Assembly: GCF_963576545.1 (NCBI RefSeq)
Contig: NC_083639.1
Location: forward strand, 15,061,118-15,125,117
From: Limanda limanda
Taxonomy: Eukaryota; Chordata; Actinopteri; Pleuronectiformes; Pleuronectidae
Reading direction: 5' to 3'
Length of the DNA stretch: 64,000 bases
Positions 10,314 through 20,535 of this stretch are shown here, in pieces. The notes beneath the pieces are model-generated. The model ran no database searches. It had not been told where the DNA came from and saw only the letters and a list, made by a program, of their open reading frames with translations. Each line of letters starts with the position of its first letter. Within the stretch, counting starts at the first letter, position 1. Made by a program: the position numbers and the translations under genes.

Positions 10314-11281
10314 ATTTACATTAGAATGGCTGAATAAAGCTATATTGGTTTTCCCCTATAAATGGTCAGACAAAAGAAATAAACCACATGTTGTGCCACA
10401 GACTCTCTCGGGTCGGAAAACTATTGGAGGAAATGCCCACGAAAATTGGAATCTACTGAGGTTTCTCCCATTTGTGATTGGACGTCTACTGCCAGAAAAT
10501 GAGCCAGCATGGCTAGTGTTGATGGATTTAAAAGATATTGTTGAGTTAGTTGTTGCTCCTGTCCATACAGATGAATCCATATCATATCTTGAAAGCAAAA
10601 TAGTTGAGCACAGACAGAGGTACAAAGAGCTCTTCCCTGGTGTCAGACTTCTGCCCAAGCACCACTTTATCGAGCACTACCCCCATATGATAAGGTGTTT
10701 TGGCTCTCTAGTCGCACTCTGGACAATGCGATTCGAAGCCAACCATAGTTTCTTCAAGCGGATTGTAAAGCATACAAGTTGCTTTAAGAATGTACCTCTG
10801 TCTTTGGCTTCAAAACATCAGTTTGTGATTGCTTTCCACCTAAACTCACCATACTATGGTAAATCTAGCCTTGATGTATCAAGTGTGTCCACATTACCAG
10901 TTGATGGACGGAAAGAGGAAGTGGCTCAGGCTGTTAGGTCAAGATACCCCAACACATCGGAAGTGCATCTTGCCAATAATGCATCAAGTAGTGACATAGC
11001 CTACAGCAAGGGTATGATAGTTGCCCATGGATCAGCAAGTGGGTTGCCAGAGTTTGCTGAAATTATTCAGATGTGTATTATAAATGAGGAGTTGTTCCTC
11101 ATTGTAAAAGTGCTGTGTGGGTGGTAAAGTGCACACTACAGAGCCTTTGAACAAAGCTTGTCACCGTCAAGAGAAATAAAACTTGTGGCACTCAATGATC
11201 TCACTGACACCTATCCATTGGCCGATTATATAGTTGGATCGAGCCGCATGGTTACCTTAAAAAGGCATATTCTCATAAAAG

Positions 11282-11762
11282 GTTAGTTAACCTCCAAAAA
11301 CTGGTGCATAATATACATGATGAATTACAATTTGTATGGCCTCTGCCTTCACAGTTTGACACTCTGCTTGCCATGCCTCTTTTTGCTCCACATTCTGTTT
11401 GTATTTGATGTACCATATTGTCTGAGTTTTTGCCTATTCTAATCATGATATTATTATTCACTATACTGTATGTCACACATACATGTGGGTTACATTCTAC
11501 CCAAGCTTGTAGTTTTTAGCCACAATTCCACTTTGCAGGCTGAACTTGAAAACATTACTGGTTGATTTTATCACAGGGTCTCTGTCGGATCTTACCAATT
11601 ATTAAAAGGTAATAAATAGTTTTATAAACAATTTAGGCCCATTTTACCATTTTATTTGTTATATATAACTAGAATAGTCCTTACATAAGGGGAAGTTCAT
11701 CTTAAAATAAAACAAAATGCAACAATCTTTTTAAAATTGAATCTTTTTCATCCTCTTCACAG
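11282..11762 (+). other. Intron between the two CACTA genes
   Basis: Runs from donor AAAAG|GTTAGT to acceptor TTTTTCATCCTCTTCACAG, which has a good pyrimidine tract. AT-rich, no domain seen. Splicing here is predicted from the sites alone. Confidence 0.55.
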
Positions 11763-12807
11763 ACCAAGACCAAGAAGGATGAATTCCCCGGCCATTCTCA
11801 AAGTAATCCTGGGAGACAACAGCAGCCAGAGGTTAACTTTTCAAAATGGACTTCCTGAATCCGGTGATGAACTTGTTAGCGAGGTACAAAGACAATGTGG
11901 TCGTGAATGTGGCTTCAGACTACAATTTATGGATGCACTGTTCGGAAATGAGTTTCTGAATCTAACTTCCATGGATGAAGAAAAGGATAGAGGCACCATC
12001 AAAGTAATTCCCTTGACAGAAGCCTCAACTCCCCAGTTTGCGAATAGCCTCTCCAGCTCAGCTACCGCTCATGTTCATGAGGAATCCTCATCTCTGTCTG
12101 GTGGGGGTGTTGACACTGACATCCTCTCCTCACCAGAGTCCTCCGGTTCAAGGTCAGTTTGGTCCAGCATCTTCCGTGTTCCTCATTTTTGTTATGATGC
12201 AGAGCTGAAACTTGAGCAGGGTCATGCAGCATACAGTGAAAACGGTACCTTGCTTACTCCAGATCCTAAACTGAGGTTGAACATTCTCGAAGGACTGGTG
12301 CAAGAAATAGTCAGGTACAAACTTTATGTCACGGATAAGCAGTTTATCATTGTTGGAGAAGCACTCATCTCAAAGCATCCCTGCCTGACTGAGAGAGTCT
12401 CTCTCACTGGATATGCTGGGTGGAAAGCTAGTTTGAAGAACAAATCTTGAGTTGATTTGAGTTGAATTGAGTGCAATCTATCGCACTCAATTGAGAGAAC
12501 TGGGGTGTCGTGAGGTGATGGTTAACTCTCTCAAGCTGAAACCAGAGGGAAAACCAAGTGCTACTTTTGGAATCAAAAAACCAATGCGGTCCGAAGTGAA
12601 TTACTGCCCACCCTATCCTATCGGTGAAACCGACGTGAGCTTTGAGAGTCTGAGAGTGGAACTTCTTTCGGATGTTAAGAAGAGGAATAATAGGGAGGTG
12701 GTGAGGATGAAAATGGAAAAAACTTTCGCATATAGGAGATATGAAGTGGTACGTGACACACCCATGGCACAAGACTTCCAGACAAGATGGCCAGCGCTCT
12801 TTGACGT
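11763..12807 (+). pseudogene. SAMD3-like accessory gene of the CACTA element, broken
   Basis: The ATG at 11,779 opens a frame whose first 70 or so residues (ILKVILGDNSSQRL, LVSEVQRQCG, FRLQFMDALFGNEF) resemble a PB1/ubiquitin-fold domain. A serine-rich linker follows, then segments typical of the fish multicopy family annotated as 'sterile alpha motif domain-containing protein 3-like' (YDAELKLEQ, GTLLTPDPKLR, ISKHPCLTE, GYAGWK). The frame stops at 12,448-12,450 after a short GTTGA/GAATT-type repeat. It resumes in another frame from about 12,488 (TQLRELGCREV, FGIKKPMRSEVNYCPPYP, KKRNNREVVRMKMEKTF, QTRWPALFDVH). At about 12,807 the family similarity ends. No transposase motifs; it could be an accessory DNA-binding or regulatory partner, analogous to the second gene of plant En/Spm, but that is inference. 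Confidence 0.65.
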
Positions 12808-12875
12808 CCACCCAGGATTCTCTCTTCAGTCCTGTCCTCTCCTCTTCATCTCCCTGCTCGCAGCTCTGAAGTGAT
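12808..12875 (+). repeat. Short block shared with 24,163-24,216
   Basis: The words AGGATTCTCTCTTCAGTCC, GTCCTCTC and GCAGCTCTGAA recur in the same order at about 24,163-24,216. The block abruptly replaces the SAMD3-like coding similarity. Its family is not recognised. Confidence 0.55.
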
Positions 12876-13818
12876 TGAGTGAGTCTGAGATCTCTAGAAT
12901 TTTGAAGTTAATGTTGAATATGCATGTTATATTTCAAAGTCAAAACTCCGTAATTCAGTAACAAAGACAGGAACAAGACATCACATCCTTCTGTCGAGGA
13001 GGAGTTTTCACCTCCAGCCTGTAGTTGGTGAGGGCTCGGAGTTTGTCAATGAGCTCAGAGAAATGTGGCAGACTATCTAGAACCTCCAAGTACTCCAGGT
13101 CCAGCAGCTTGTGCAGGGCTAAGAACTTGTCCTCTGGAACATGTTCAAGTCGGACTTGAGACGTCTGAGCTTTGGGAAAAGTAGTCAGCCTTTTCCCAAA
13201 GTATCTGAGCTGTGAGAGCTCCCAAATGTGTGGGCCAGGGGTCTATGTGCAGCTGGAGGAGATCTGGTACCTGCGCTGCTGTGGCTGCCAGGTCCTTGGA
13301 GGAGAACTCAGGGACACAGAGTGTGAGACTGGTCAGTGTGGGCGGAATGGAGGTGACATAGTTCTCAACCGCTGGACCCTTGAGGATGACCAGGGTGGTC
13401 AGCTGAGGGAGGTCACTCAGCGATGTGTTCAGGTGACACGGAGGAGTTGATGGCCACTCCTGTTGCGAGTACCTGTAGATGACAGCGAGACTCTTCAGGC
13501 CGGGCATCAGCTTCATTGCATGTTTTTGGAATCGAGTGATCCATGCAGTCGATGAGTTCCAGACTGGACAAAGCGTGGGCACGTCCTTCTCCTCTGGGAT
13601 TTAAGCTGGGAACAGTGTTAATGGAGCAGTATGTGTGAGCAACAGACAACGACAGGTGCTTGAGCTCGGGCAGGTAGCTGAGGAGGGAGTGCACCAGTAG
13701 AGTAGTCTCCTGCGAGAGCACCGTGCCATGACAGACCAGGGAGTTGAGGTTGGTGAAGTGGGAGACAGCAGAGATGACCCCCTCGATTGTTGCTGTGGGC
13801 AGAGTGACGTCACACATG

Positions 13819-14312
13819 TGTAACGGTGTAAATAAGTTGTTAGTTAAATCCTGTTCAATGTGGAACTGCAGTCACAGTTTTTTTATGTATTTCTTTTATT
13901 TTGCCGTGTTTGTCTTATTTTGAAGGCCCACAACGGGAAATTCTGGGGATTAGGTGTGGCGCACCCTTTTTTTTTTTACCTCAGAAGCAGATTCCTCCGC
14001 TCTGAGTAAGTTGTGTCGCTCTGTCTGTCAGTGTTTTAGTTGATAATGGTTAATTTAGTGTTTAAAACGTGTTTAGTAATATGCAACTTTTGCAACTTTT
14101 CTTTTATAGATGACTGTGGCTGTTTGTATGTTACCTGTATGTTGTTAATATAACTAATTGTAAAACTATACGATCACGTGATAGCTCAGAAGCAGATTCC
14201 CCCGCTCGGAATGCCTGTGGCTGTTTGTATGTTACAGAAAACAAAGTTAAACTGTTTCACCAAGCCTGAGTCAAGTGAGATGAATGAAGAAAGCAGCAGT
14301 GCAAACGGAGAC
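13819..14312. mobile_element. 494-bp insertion with 11-bp target duplication
   Basis: Flanked by CGTCACACATG on both sides (13,808-13,818 and 14,313-14,323). LRR coding similarity stops at one copy and resumes at the other. Inside are repeat block R (13,860-13,945), a poly-T run, and two copies each of the words CAGAAGCAGATTCC and GGCTGTTTGTATGTTAC. The length of the duplication would fit a LINE-type insertion, but the family is not recognised. Confidence 0.65.
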
Positions 14313-14369
14313 CGTCACACATGCTCAGGTGCGTGAGCTGCTCTGGTTTACAAACTGAGGAGGAGTCAA

Positions 14370-15311
14370 GGCTCTTATATACTACTACGTGTCCGTTTCT
14401 CGGAGAGGTCTCAGCGGGGGGCAAAGAGTCTTTTTGATTTTTACTTCTCCGACACAGCCAAACCCATAGGTGGCGCAACGGAAGACGAGCTCAGAGAAGC
14501 CTACCCCATTTGGGAAGAAGAAGTCCACGTGTCTCTGTTTACATGTTAGCCTGCCTCCCACACATTGAACCATGGCAACTAACAGAACTAAATAAAGTGA
14601 CACCCAGCGGGTCAAGATGCTGATGTAATCGTTTCTTAGCGCAGCGGTTCCCCGGTCTTGTTTCCGAACTGTGTTGCTGATTCCACAGCTTGAATCTGCT
14701 TGAGGCTACATGTAGCTAGAAGCTACCCGGAGCTAGCTCCCCCCCAGCTTCCACACACAGTCAGCAGGGACTCCCGGCACTAACAACTACTATCCAGTGT
14801 TTGCTTCTAACCTGACGGTATTGTAGAAACAGTGTCATGATAGAAGTGGAATTAAAGTCGTGACGGCGGGTTCTTGCACTGTTACCACCGCAGTTAGCAT
14901 GGTGGCTAGCCTAGCCTGCTAGCGCCGTTTTGAAAGCTCATTATAACCGTATGTGACCGTGCACACATGCCCTCAGTGCTCTAACGAGCCACCGTCAGCC
15001 GGACAACTCCGCTGGCTTAACACACACATCACATTAATCGTAGAATCATAGTTGTGTTCGTGTTTGTTGCTACAAGTAAACAGGAAGTTTGAGGTCCGGA
15101 AATACGGAAATGACGTCATACGGAAATGATGTCGTTCGCGGACCAATCACAGCCAAGAGCGGTCCGTCGGGTCTCCAACATGAAGACGGATAGTTAGAAA
15201 AATCAGACGTGTACGAAAAGCTGTCCGAAGCATTCAGAGAGGGCGTTTCACGACGGATAGGGCGGTCTTATCTGTCCGTAATAGAAAAAACGGAGAGGCA
15301 TAAATTGGCCT
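14370..15311 (-). mobile_element. 942-bp DNA transposon, copy 1 (inverted)
   Basis: In element orientation it starts AGGCCAATTTATGCCTC and ends AGAGCC. It is flanked by TTGA on both sides (plus-strand TCAA at 14,366-14,369 and 15,312-15,315). A closely similar element in the opposite orientation occupies 22,633-23,573. It contains a perfect CRE-like TGACGTCA and no transposase frame. A 4-bp TTRA target would suit Kolobok- or piggyBac-type elements, but the family call is tentative. It sits inside an LRR exon of the F-box pseudogene. Confidence 0.7.
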
Positions 15312-15573
15312 TCAAACACAAGAGAGGTGGAACTGTTCCTCACAGCCAGACGCCTCAGATCGGGGAAGTCCCGGACATAGTGGAGGCTCTGCTGGGAGCT
15401 CGGGTCCATCACCACCGTGGTGGCCGACGGGAGGAAGTGGGCGACCTGCTTCCAGTCCTTCACCCTGGAGCTCCTCACCACCGCGGTGGTCGCCCTCCTG
15501 CGCCGAAGACTGGCCTAGAACCGGCGGTCGTAGCAGCCGTTGCGAAACCTCAGCACCACGGCCCAGTCCTTCC

Positions 15574-15673
15574 TGATTTAATGAGCCTTACGCAGTTTCA
15601 CTGTACCGGCCGTGTGTACTTAGACTTGCATGGCTTAATCTTTGAGACAAGCATATGCTACTGGCAGGAACCG
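15574..15673 (-). rRNA. 18S rRNA 5'-end fragment inserted in an exon
   Basis: On the minus strand this 100-base piece reads CGGTTCCTGCCAGTAGCA, continues through ATGCTTGTCTCAAAGATTAA and ACGGCCGGTACAGTGAAACT, and stops at GGCTCATTAAATCA. These are the opening ~105 bases of eukaryotic small-subunit rRNA, with a 2-base deletion and two substitutions visible. It is flanked by GGAA on both sides. F-box coding (HSFLW) continues on the far side as KDWAVVLRF. It is a non-functional rRNA fragment, probably a reverse-transcribed insertion. Confidence 0.85.
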
Positions 15674-15717
15674 TTCCACAGGAAGCTGTGGTCCACCATC
15701 GTGTTGAAATACTTAAG

Positions 15718-15920
15718 ATACATTTATTTGTCCCAAACACATGCACAGACATGCACAAGCACACTCACGCAATTGTAGGGAAATTTAAACTCTGCTTTTA
15801 ACCCATCTGGTGCAGGACACACAGAGCAGTGGGCAGCCATGTACGGCGCCCGGGGAGCAGATGTTGGGGGAGTAAGGTGCCTTGCTCAGGGGCACTAGAC
15901 AGGGTAGGGAGAATCCTCTT
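15718..15920 (-). mobile_element. SINE, 3' part of a split copy
   Basis: Matches the body and tail of the SINE at 5104-5481 (GGCACCTTACTCCCCC, CTGCTCCCCGGGCGCC, GGGACAAATAAATGTATC in minus orientation). It stops inside the body; the missing head of the same family lies at 16,816-16,915. Its tail end abuts the first codons of F-box exon 2. Confidence 0.7.
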
Positions 15921-16815
15921 GGATTCTGAGATCTCCAGCATTTTTTTTTTTTAACTAATTTTTTATTTGGTTTTCAACAAAACAATATGCATGTCCAGAC
16001 AGTTACTTTCTTTGTCCATTTTTCAATTGTATACAATATTGTTTTACATGGTATTCAAGTATAGCGTGCAATGCATAGAAGAAACAACAAACATCAAACA
16101 GTGCTCACTCCAAGAGAAAAAGAGGGGGGATAAGAATAAGAATAGATGATTGATTGCATACATAATATTTTAAATTAAACGAGGAAAGAAAAAAGCAAAA
16201 CAAGTAAATGAAAACAAAACCAGGGATAAAGAAATAGTTATTGTCCACTCCAGAATGTAGAATCATAGGTGCTATATATGCTTTTCCGAGGGGATGGTGT
16301 ATGATGTACGTAAGTAGGGAGAGTTGACAGATAGCCGCACAATCAGAGGCCCAGAGAGATATTAATTAGTAACCCTCATTGTATTAAAAACGCAGAGACA
16401 GGACCCCATCGTTTAGTAAAGATAGACTTTTGGAGCCTTAATGAATATGTGATTTGCTCCATTTGGTAGATGTCCCATACTTTTTGGGTCGATCTCCAGC
16501 ATTTTGAAGTAAATGTTGAATATGCAAGTTAAATTTCAAAGTCAAAACTCTGTAATTCAGTAACAAAGACAGGAACAAGACATCACATCCTCCTGTCGAG
16601 GAGGAGTTTTCACCTCCAGCCTGTAGTTGGTGAGGGCTCGGAGTTTGTCAATGAGCTCAGAGAAATGTGGCCGACTATCCAGAATCTCCAAGTACTCCAG
16701 GTCCTGCAGCTTGTGCAGGGCTAAGAACTTGTCCTCTGGTACATGTTCAAGTTGGACTTGAGACGTCTGAGCTTTGGGAAAAGTAGTGGAATCTGAGCTG
16801 TGAGAGCTCCCAAAT
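15921..16815 (-). pseudogene. Second copy of the F-box/LRR 3' end
   Basis: 15,921-15,944 plus 16,491-16,815 match 12,885-13,215 nearly base for base, including the same stop codon and cysteine-rich C-terminal codons. This is a partial duplicate of the terminal exon sitting between the two halves of a SINE. It carries an L1 insertion. Confidence 0.7.
15945..16490 (-). mobile_element. 5'-truncated L1 retrotransposon
   Basis: Flanked by a perfect 15-bp target duplication GATCTCCAGCATTTT (15,930-15,944 and 16,491-16,505). On the minus strand it ends in AACCAAATAAA and a poly-A tail. Its first ~100 bases encode a typical L1 ORF2 C terminus (VWDIYQMEQITYSLRL, KRWGPVSAF). The rest is 3' UTR. It is the remnant of one target-primed insertion. 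Confidence 0.8.
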
Positions 16816-16918
16816 GTTTGGACAGATCAATCCAGGTTCGTCTTTTTGTTGTTTCTCCGTGGAGACGAACCAGAGACTACTCATAGTTCAAACTTCTGCC
16901 ACTAGTCCACCGCCTCTC
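16816..16918 (-). mobile_element. SINE head, 5' part of a split copy
   Basis: On the minus strand it has the same opening GGCGGTGGACTAGTGGCAG and flanking words (GAGACGAACC on the plus strand) as the SINE at 5104-5481. It joins the F-box 3' copy at CAAATG|TTTGGACAG. Confidence 0.7.
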
Positions 16919-19900
16919 TTGTTTGTTTGTTTGTTTATTTTGACAGGGACAGTGCATATTAATAGACATTTCTGTAAATATGCCAGATTTAGCCAGAAGG
17001 TTAGTTTCCATCTGCAGTCCTTGGCCAGATGTAACAATAGGCTCCCTAAAAAGCAAATAAGCAAATAACAGACAGAGTTTAAAAAAGAACATAGAAAAGC
17101 AACAGATAAAACATTAATTATAACCACATACAAGTATTCAGTAGTTCAAGCATTAAAATACATGAAGCATGCAGGACAAACAAGAGTCAGCATCAAACAA
17201 ACACAAATTGAAAAGGTAGACTAGGACTTATAGAGGACATCTATATGTGTTAGACATCGAGGCAGTAGCCCACCAAAGCAGACAGTACATGCACAACAAA
17301 CTAACAAAAAGTCGACATGACAATAGTACATGAAGCAGCACAGGAGAGACATAGTACGAGCTACAAAAAGCATACAAACAAGCAAGCATACAAAGTAAGT
17401 TGCAGGACCAATTCACAGACACGCTGACACAAGGAGGCAAGAGCAGGCGGGTCAAGTTTAGTGCTGGCAGATCATATTATCAAACAGCCACTGTTTCAGA
17501 TTAGAACTAAATGACCGATATGTGTTTAGGTCTCTGATACATGTTGGGATGTTATTCCATTCACGTGAGGCTGCAACAGAGAAGGCTGACTGACTAAAGG
17601 TACTTTTCCTAAATGGAATAATGCAGTCCCCTTTCATGACTCCTCTTGTGATCCGATGTTGGTTTGTTCTAATAGTTACAAATTCTCTAAGTGGAGGAGG
17701 GGCCATGCCATGTATGATTTTGTAAAAGAGACATGCATTTTTGTGCTTAATCATGTTTTCCCAGCTCACTAGATTGTGTTTTCTTAAAATTGCACAGTGA
17801 TGGAATTGCCTTGGTTTTTTGTCCAGAACTTTCAGTGTTTGTTTATACAAAGACTGTAGTGGTTTTAGTGTTGTGTGATTAGCCTGAGACCAGCTCGTCA
17901 GACAGTAGCTCATGTGAGAGAATATCATTGAATGCATGTACATCATGGCTGCCTCGGTGGACATAGAGTTTCGTATAAATTTGAAATTGGCAAGATTGAA
18001 TTTGATCCTTTTGCAGACAGTTTTTACATGTGCCCTGAAATTAAAGTTGGAGTCCAGAATAATGCCAAGGTATTTAAATTCCTTAACAATTTCTAATTTT
18101 TCTCCTGACACAAGAACATCTGGGTTTTCACTACAGTCATTTGTTTTGGAGAAGAACATACCAACAGTCTTAGACACATTTAGTTGGAGACAGCACTGAT
18201 TGAGCCATGCTGTAATTTTCAGCATGGCCTTTGTGAGTTTGGCAGCAACTTCGGTTTTTGTCAATCCATGCACATACAGCACAGTATCATCAGCATACAT
18301 TTGAATGTGGGCCTCTGGACACACAGACGGCAAGTCGTTGATATACAAACAAAATAAAAGTGGACCCAGTATGGATCCCTGTGGTACACCAGTGGACAAG
18401 GAGAGGGTGTCAGATTGCTGGTTATTTATTCGAACAGTTTGAGTTCGGTTAAAAAGGTATGATTCAACCCATTGACGTGCCTCAACAGAAAAATTAAAAT
18501 TGGATAACTTGGATAATAGAACCTTGTGATTCACAGTGTCAAATGCTTTGCGGAGATCAAGAAAGACAGCACCGACAACGCCACGCTTATCCAACAGTGA
18601 TTTAATTTTCTCAATGAAAAAACAATTAGCCGTCTCGGTTGAGTGGTTGGATCTGAAGCCAAATTGCATTGGATGAAGGGGGAATGAGCTGTTGTTCAGG
18701 TGGTGTATGATTTGCTCAGCTACACACTTTTCTGCTACTTTAGACATTATAGGGAGGATGCTGATCGGCCTATAGTTACAGGCGGAATGATGATCACCAG
18801 ATTTGAAAATTGGCGTGACAATTGCAGATTTCCAAATACTTGGAAACTGCCCTTGGGATATTGAAAGATTAACAATTTTAGTGATGGGATTGGCTAATGA
18901 TGAACCGATATCTTTAAGCATCGTTGAGTCCATACCAAATGAATCTTTAGCTTTTGAGGGTTTGAGAGATTTAATAATACCTGTGATTTTTATTTCTGAG
19001 ACAGTGTTTATACTGAAGGCTGGCTCCATTGTGTTTACTGAAGACACATTAACATGATCAGTCGAGAAGCCCTTTGCAATAGTTGCTACAGAATCAACAA
19101 AGTATCGATTAAGAGCTACTGCTACTTCAGATGGGTCCTTGGTCAGCTTTCCATTCAAGTCAAGTTCAATTGACCTTCCTGCGCTATGATGTTGTCCCAT
19201 GAGTTTTTTTAACTGAGTCCATATTACTTTCGGATTACCCCGTGCCTCACTAATTATAGCAATAAAGAAATCAGCCCTAGCTTTCCTCAGACCTGTTATC
19301 ACTTTATTTCTTAACATGGCAAAGTGATATTTGTCATGATAAAATTTTGTTCTAATGGCCTTTTTTAATGCAAGATCACGTTCTTTCATTAGTTTCAAAA
19401 TGTCTGCATTTATCCAGGGAAGACTGTTCTTTTTATTCCTACTCCTAATGCTACGGGAAAATTCTGCAATTATACTCTGAATTTTACTTGAGAATATTTG
19501 ACTGCCCTCACTCAGGTTTTTTCCAAATAACAGATCATTCCAGTTAAAACTATGAATAGTGTTTTTAAAAGACTCTTGCATGTTCTTGGGGATTCTAATG
19601 CTTTCATGTTCCTTAGTAGAGGAGCTAAATCTCTTTTTTGTTAACTTTCTGACCACAAGAGTTAGATTGTGGTCAGATAGCCCAGTTATCATGTTGTACG
19701 TTTTTGAGGTTCTCTCCGGTCTGTTACTGAACACTAAATCAATCTGAGTTCTGGTGGATTGGGTTATTCTTGTTGGACCTTTAATCAGCTGTGAGAGATC
19801 TAGCCCATCGGTTATTTGTTTGAGGTTCTTTCTAATTGATCTATCTTCCCAATTTACATTAAAATCTCCCATTATTATCACCTCTTTCTTAAAATGACAT

Positions 19901-20535
19901 TCCTTGAGCATGTTTTGGAATTTTTCATAAAAATCATTATTTGAGGAGGGTGGGCGATACATTACAATAAGAATAAAAGACATTTGTGGTGATAGAGTGA
20001 TATTCAAGCAAATACATTCCAAATCACAGTTTGACAGCAGTAATTCATTACATTGGATACAATCCTTCAGATAGACCATAACCCCGCCTCCCTTTGATTT
20101 CACCCTATCTCGTCTATACATTTGATAGCCTGGTATGTTTAGTGCTGCAGTTGGTGAGTTTTCATGTAGCCAGGTTTCAGATAGACAGAGGAAATCTAAA
20201 TTTGATTCCATTAGTAGATGCTGGATTTGGTCACTTTTCGATACAATACTTCTTATGTTAAGATGACCACCAAATAAACCCTTAGGTTTAACTTTGGGAT
20301 CCCATATTATTCTGGAGTGGTTGACAGTTTGAAAGACTTTCCACTTCCTGTGTTTTGTGATTGCCTGATTAATGATTTGTTTCCCATTTACATCCCTTAG
20401 CCCTCTGGCCACACGTAGCTTTTTATTTGAGTTAATGTTACACTTTGCTATTGGATTGTTACCTTCGATACCAGGAAGCTGTCGGTCAACATGCGTATCA
20501 GACTGCACGGCAGACTGAGTCACCACTGTGTAGAC
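16919..20535 (-). mobile_element. CR1/L2-like LINE with intact endonuclease and reverse transcriptase frame
   Basis: The minus-strand frame is open from about 20,535 to the stop at 17,458. It shows an APE-type endonuclease: GGHLNIRSI, LSETWLHE, MYRPPSS, GDFNVNW and the terminal SDHN, all catalytic positions present. A reverse transcriptase follows with FGFRSNHSTETA, FLDLRKAFDTVNH, STGVPQGSILGPLLF and the YADD active site. The C-terminal segment FSVAASREWNNIP is typical of the L2/CR1/jockey group. No RNase H domain is seen. The 3' UTR (16,919-17,457) ends in an (AAAC)n tail. The open frame of about 1,000 codons suggests recent or possible activity. The 5' end is unclear; the adjoining minisatellite could be its 5' UTR. 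Confidence 0.8.

Larger units (their letters stand above)
7700..11281 (+). pseudogene. CACTA/EnSpm-type DDE transposase, broken
   Basis: The reading frame can be followed across 7700-8760, 9591-9835 and 10,320-11,281 once two later insertions are removed, and the frame continues across both joints. Catalytic-type motifs appear in order: LYVDDFETCNPLG (about 8373), VIADNLGAH (about 8653) and LWTMRFEANHSFFK (about 10,717). They match the D, D and E blocks of CACTA/Transposase_21 enzymes, together with the NLPPG and LEDLGV segments between the Ds. Lesions seen: a frameshift near 8270-8300, a frameshift near 8720 (within the finger-like segment after the second D) and an in-frame TAA at 11,125-11,127. 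The last exon ends at donor AAAAG|GTTAGT. An intact enzyme would cut and move the element in the nucleus; this copy cannot make one. Confidence 0.75.
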
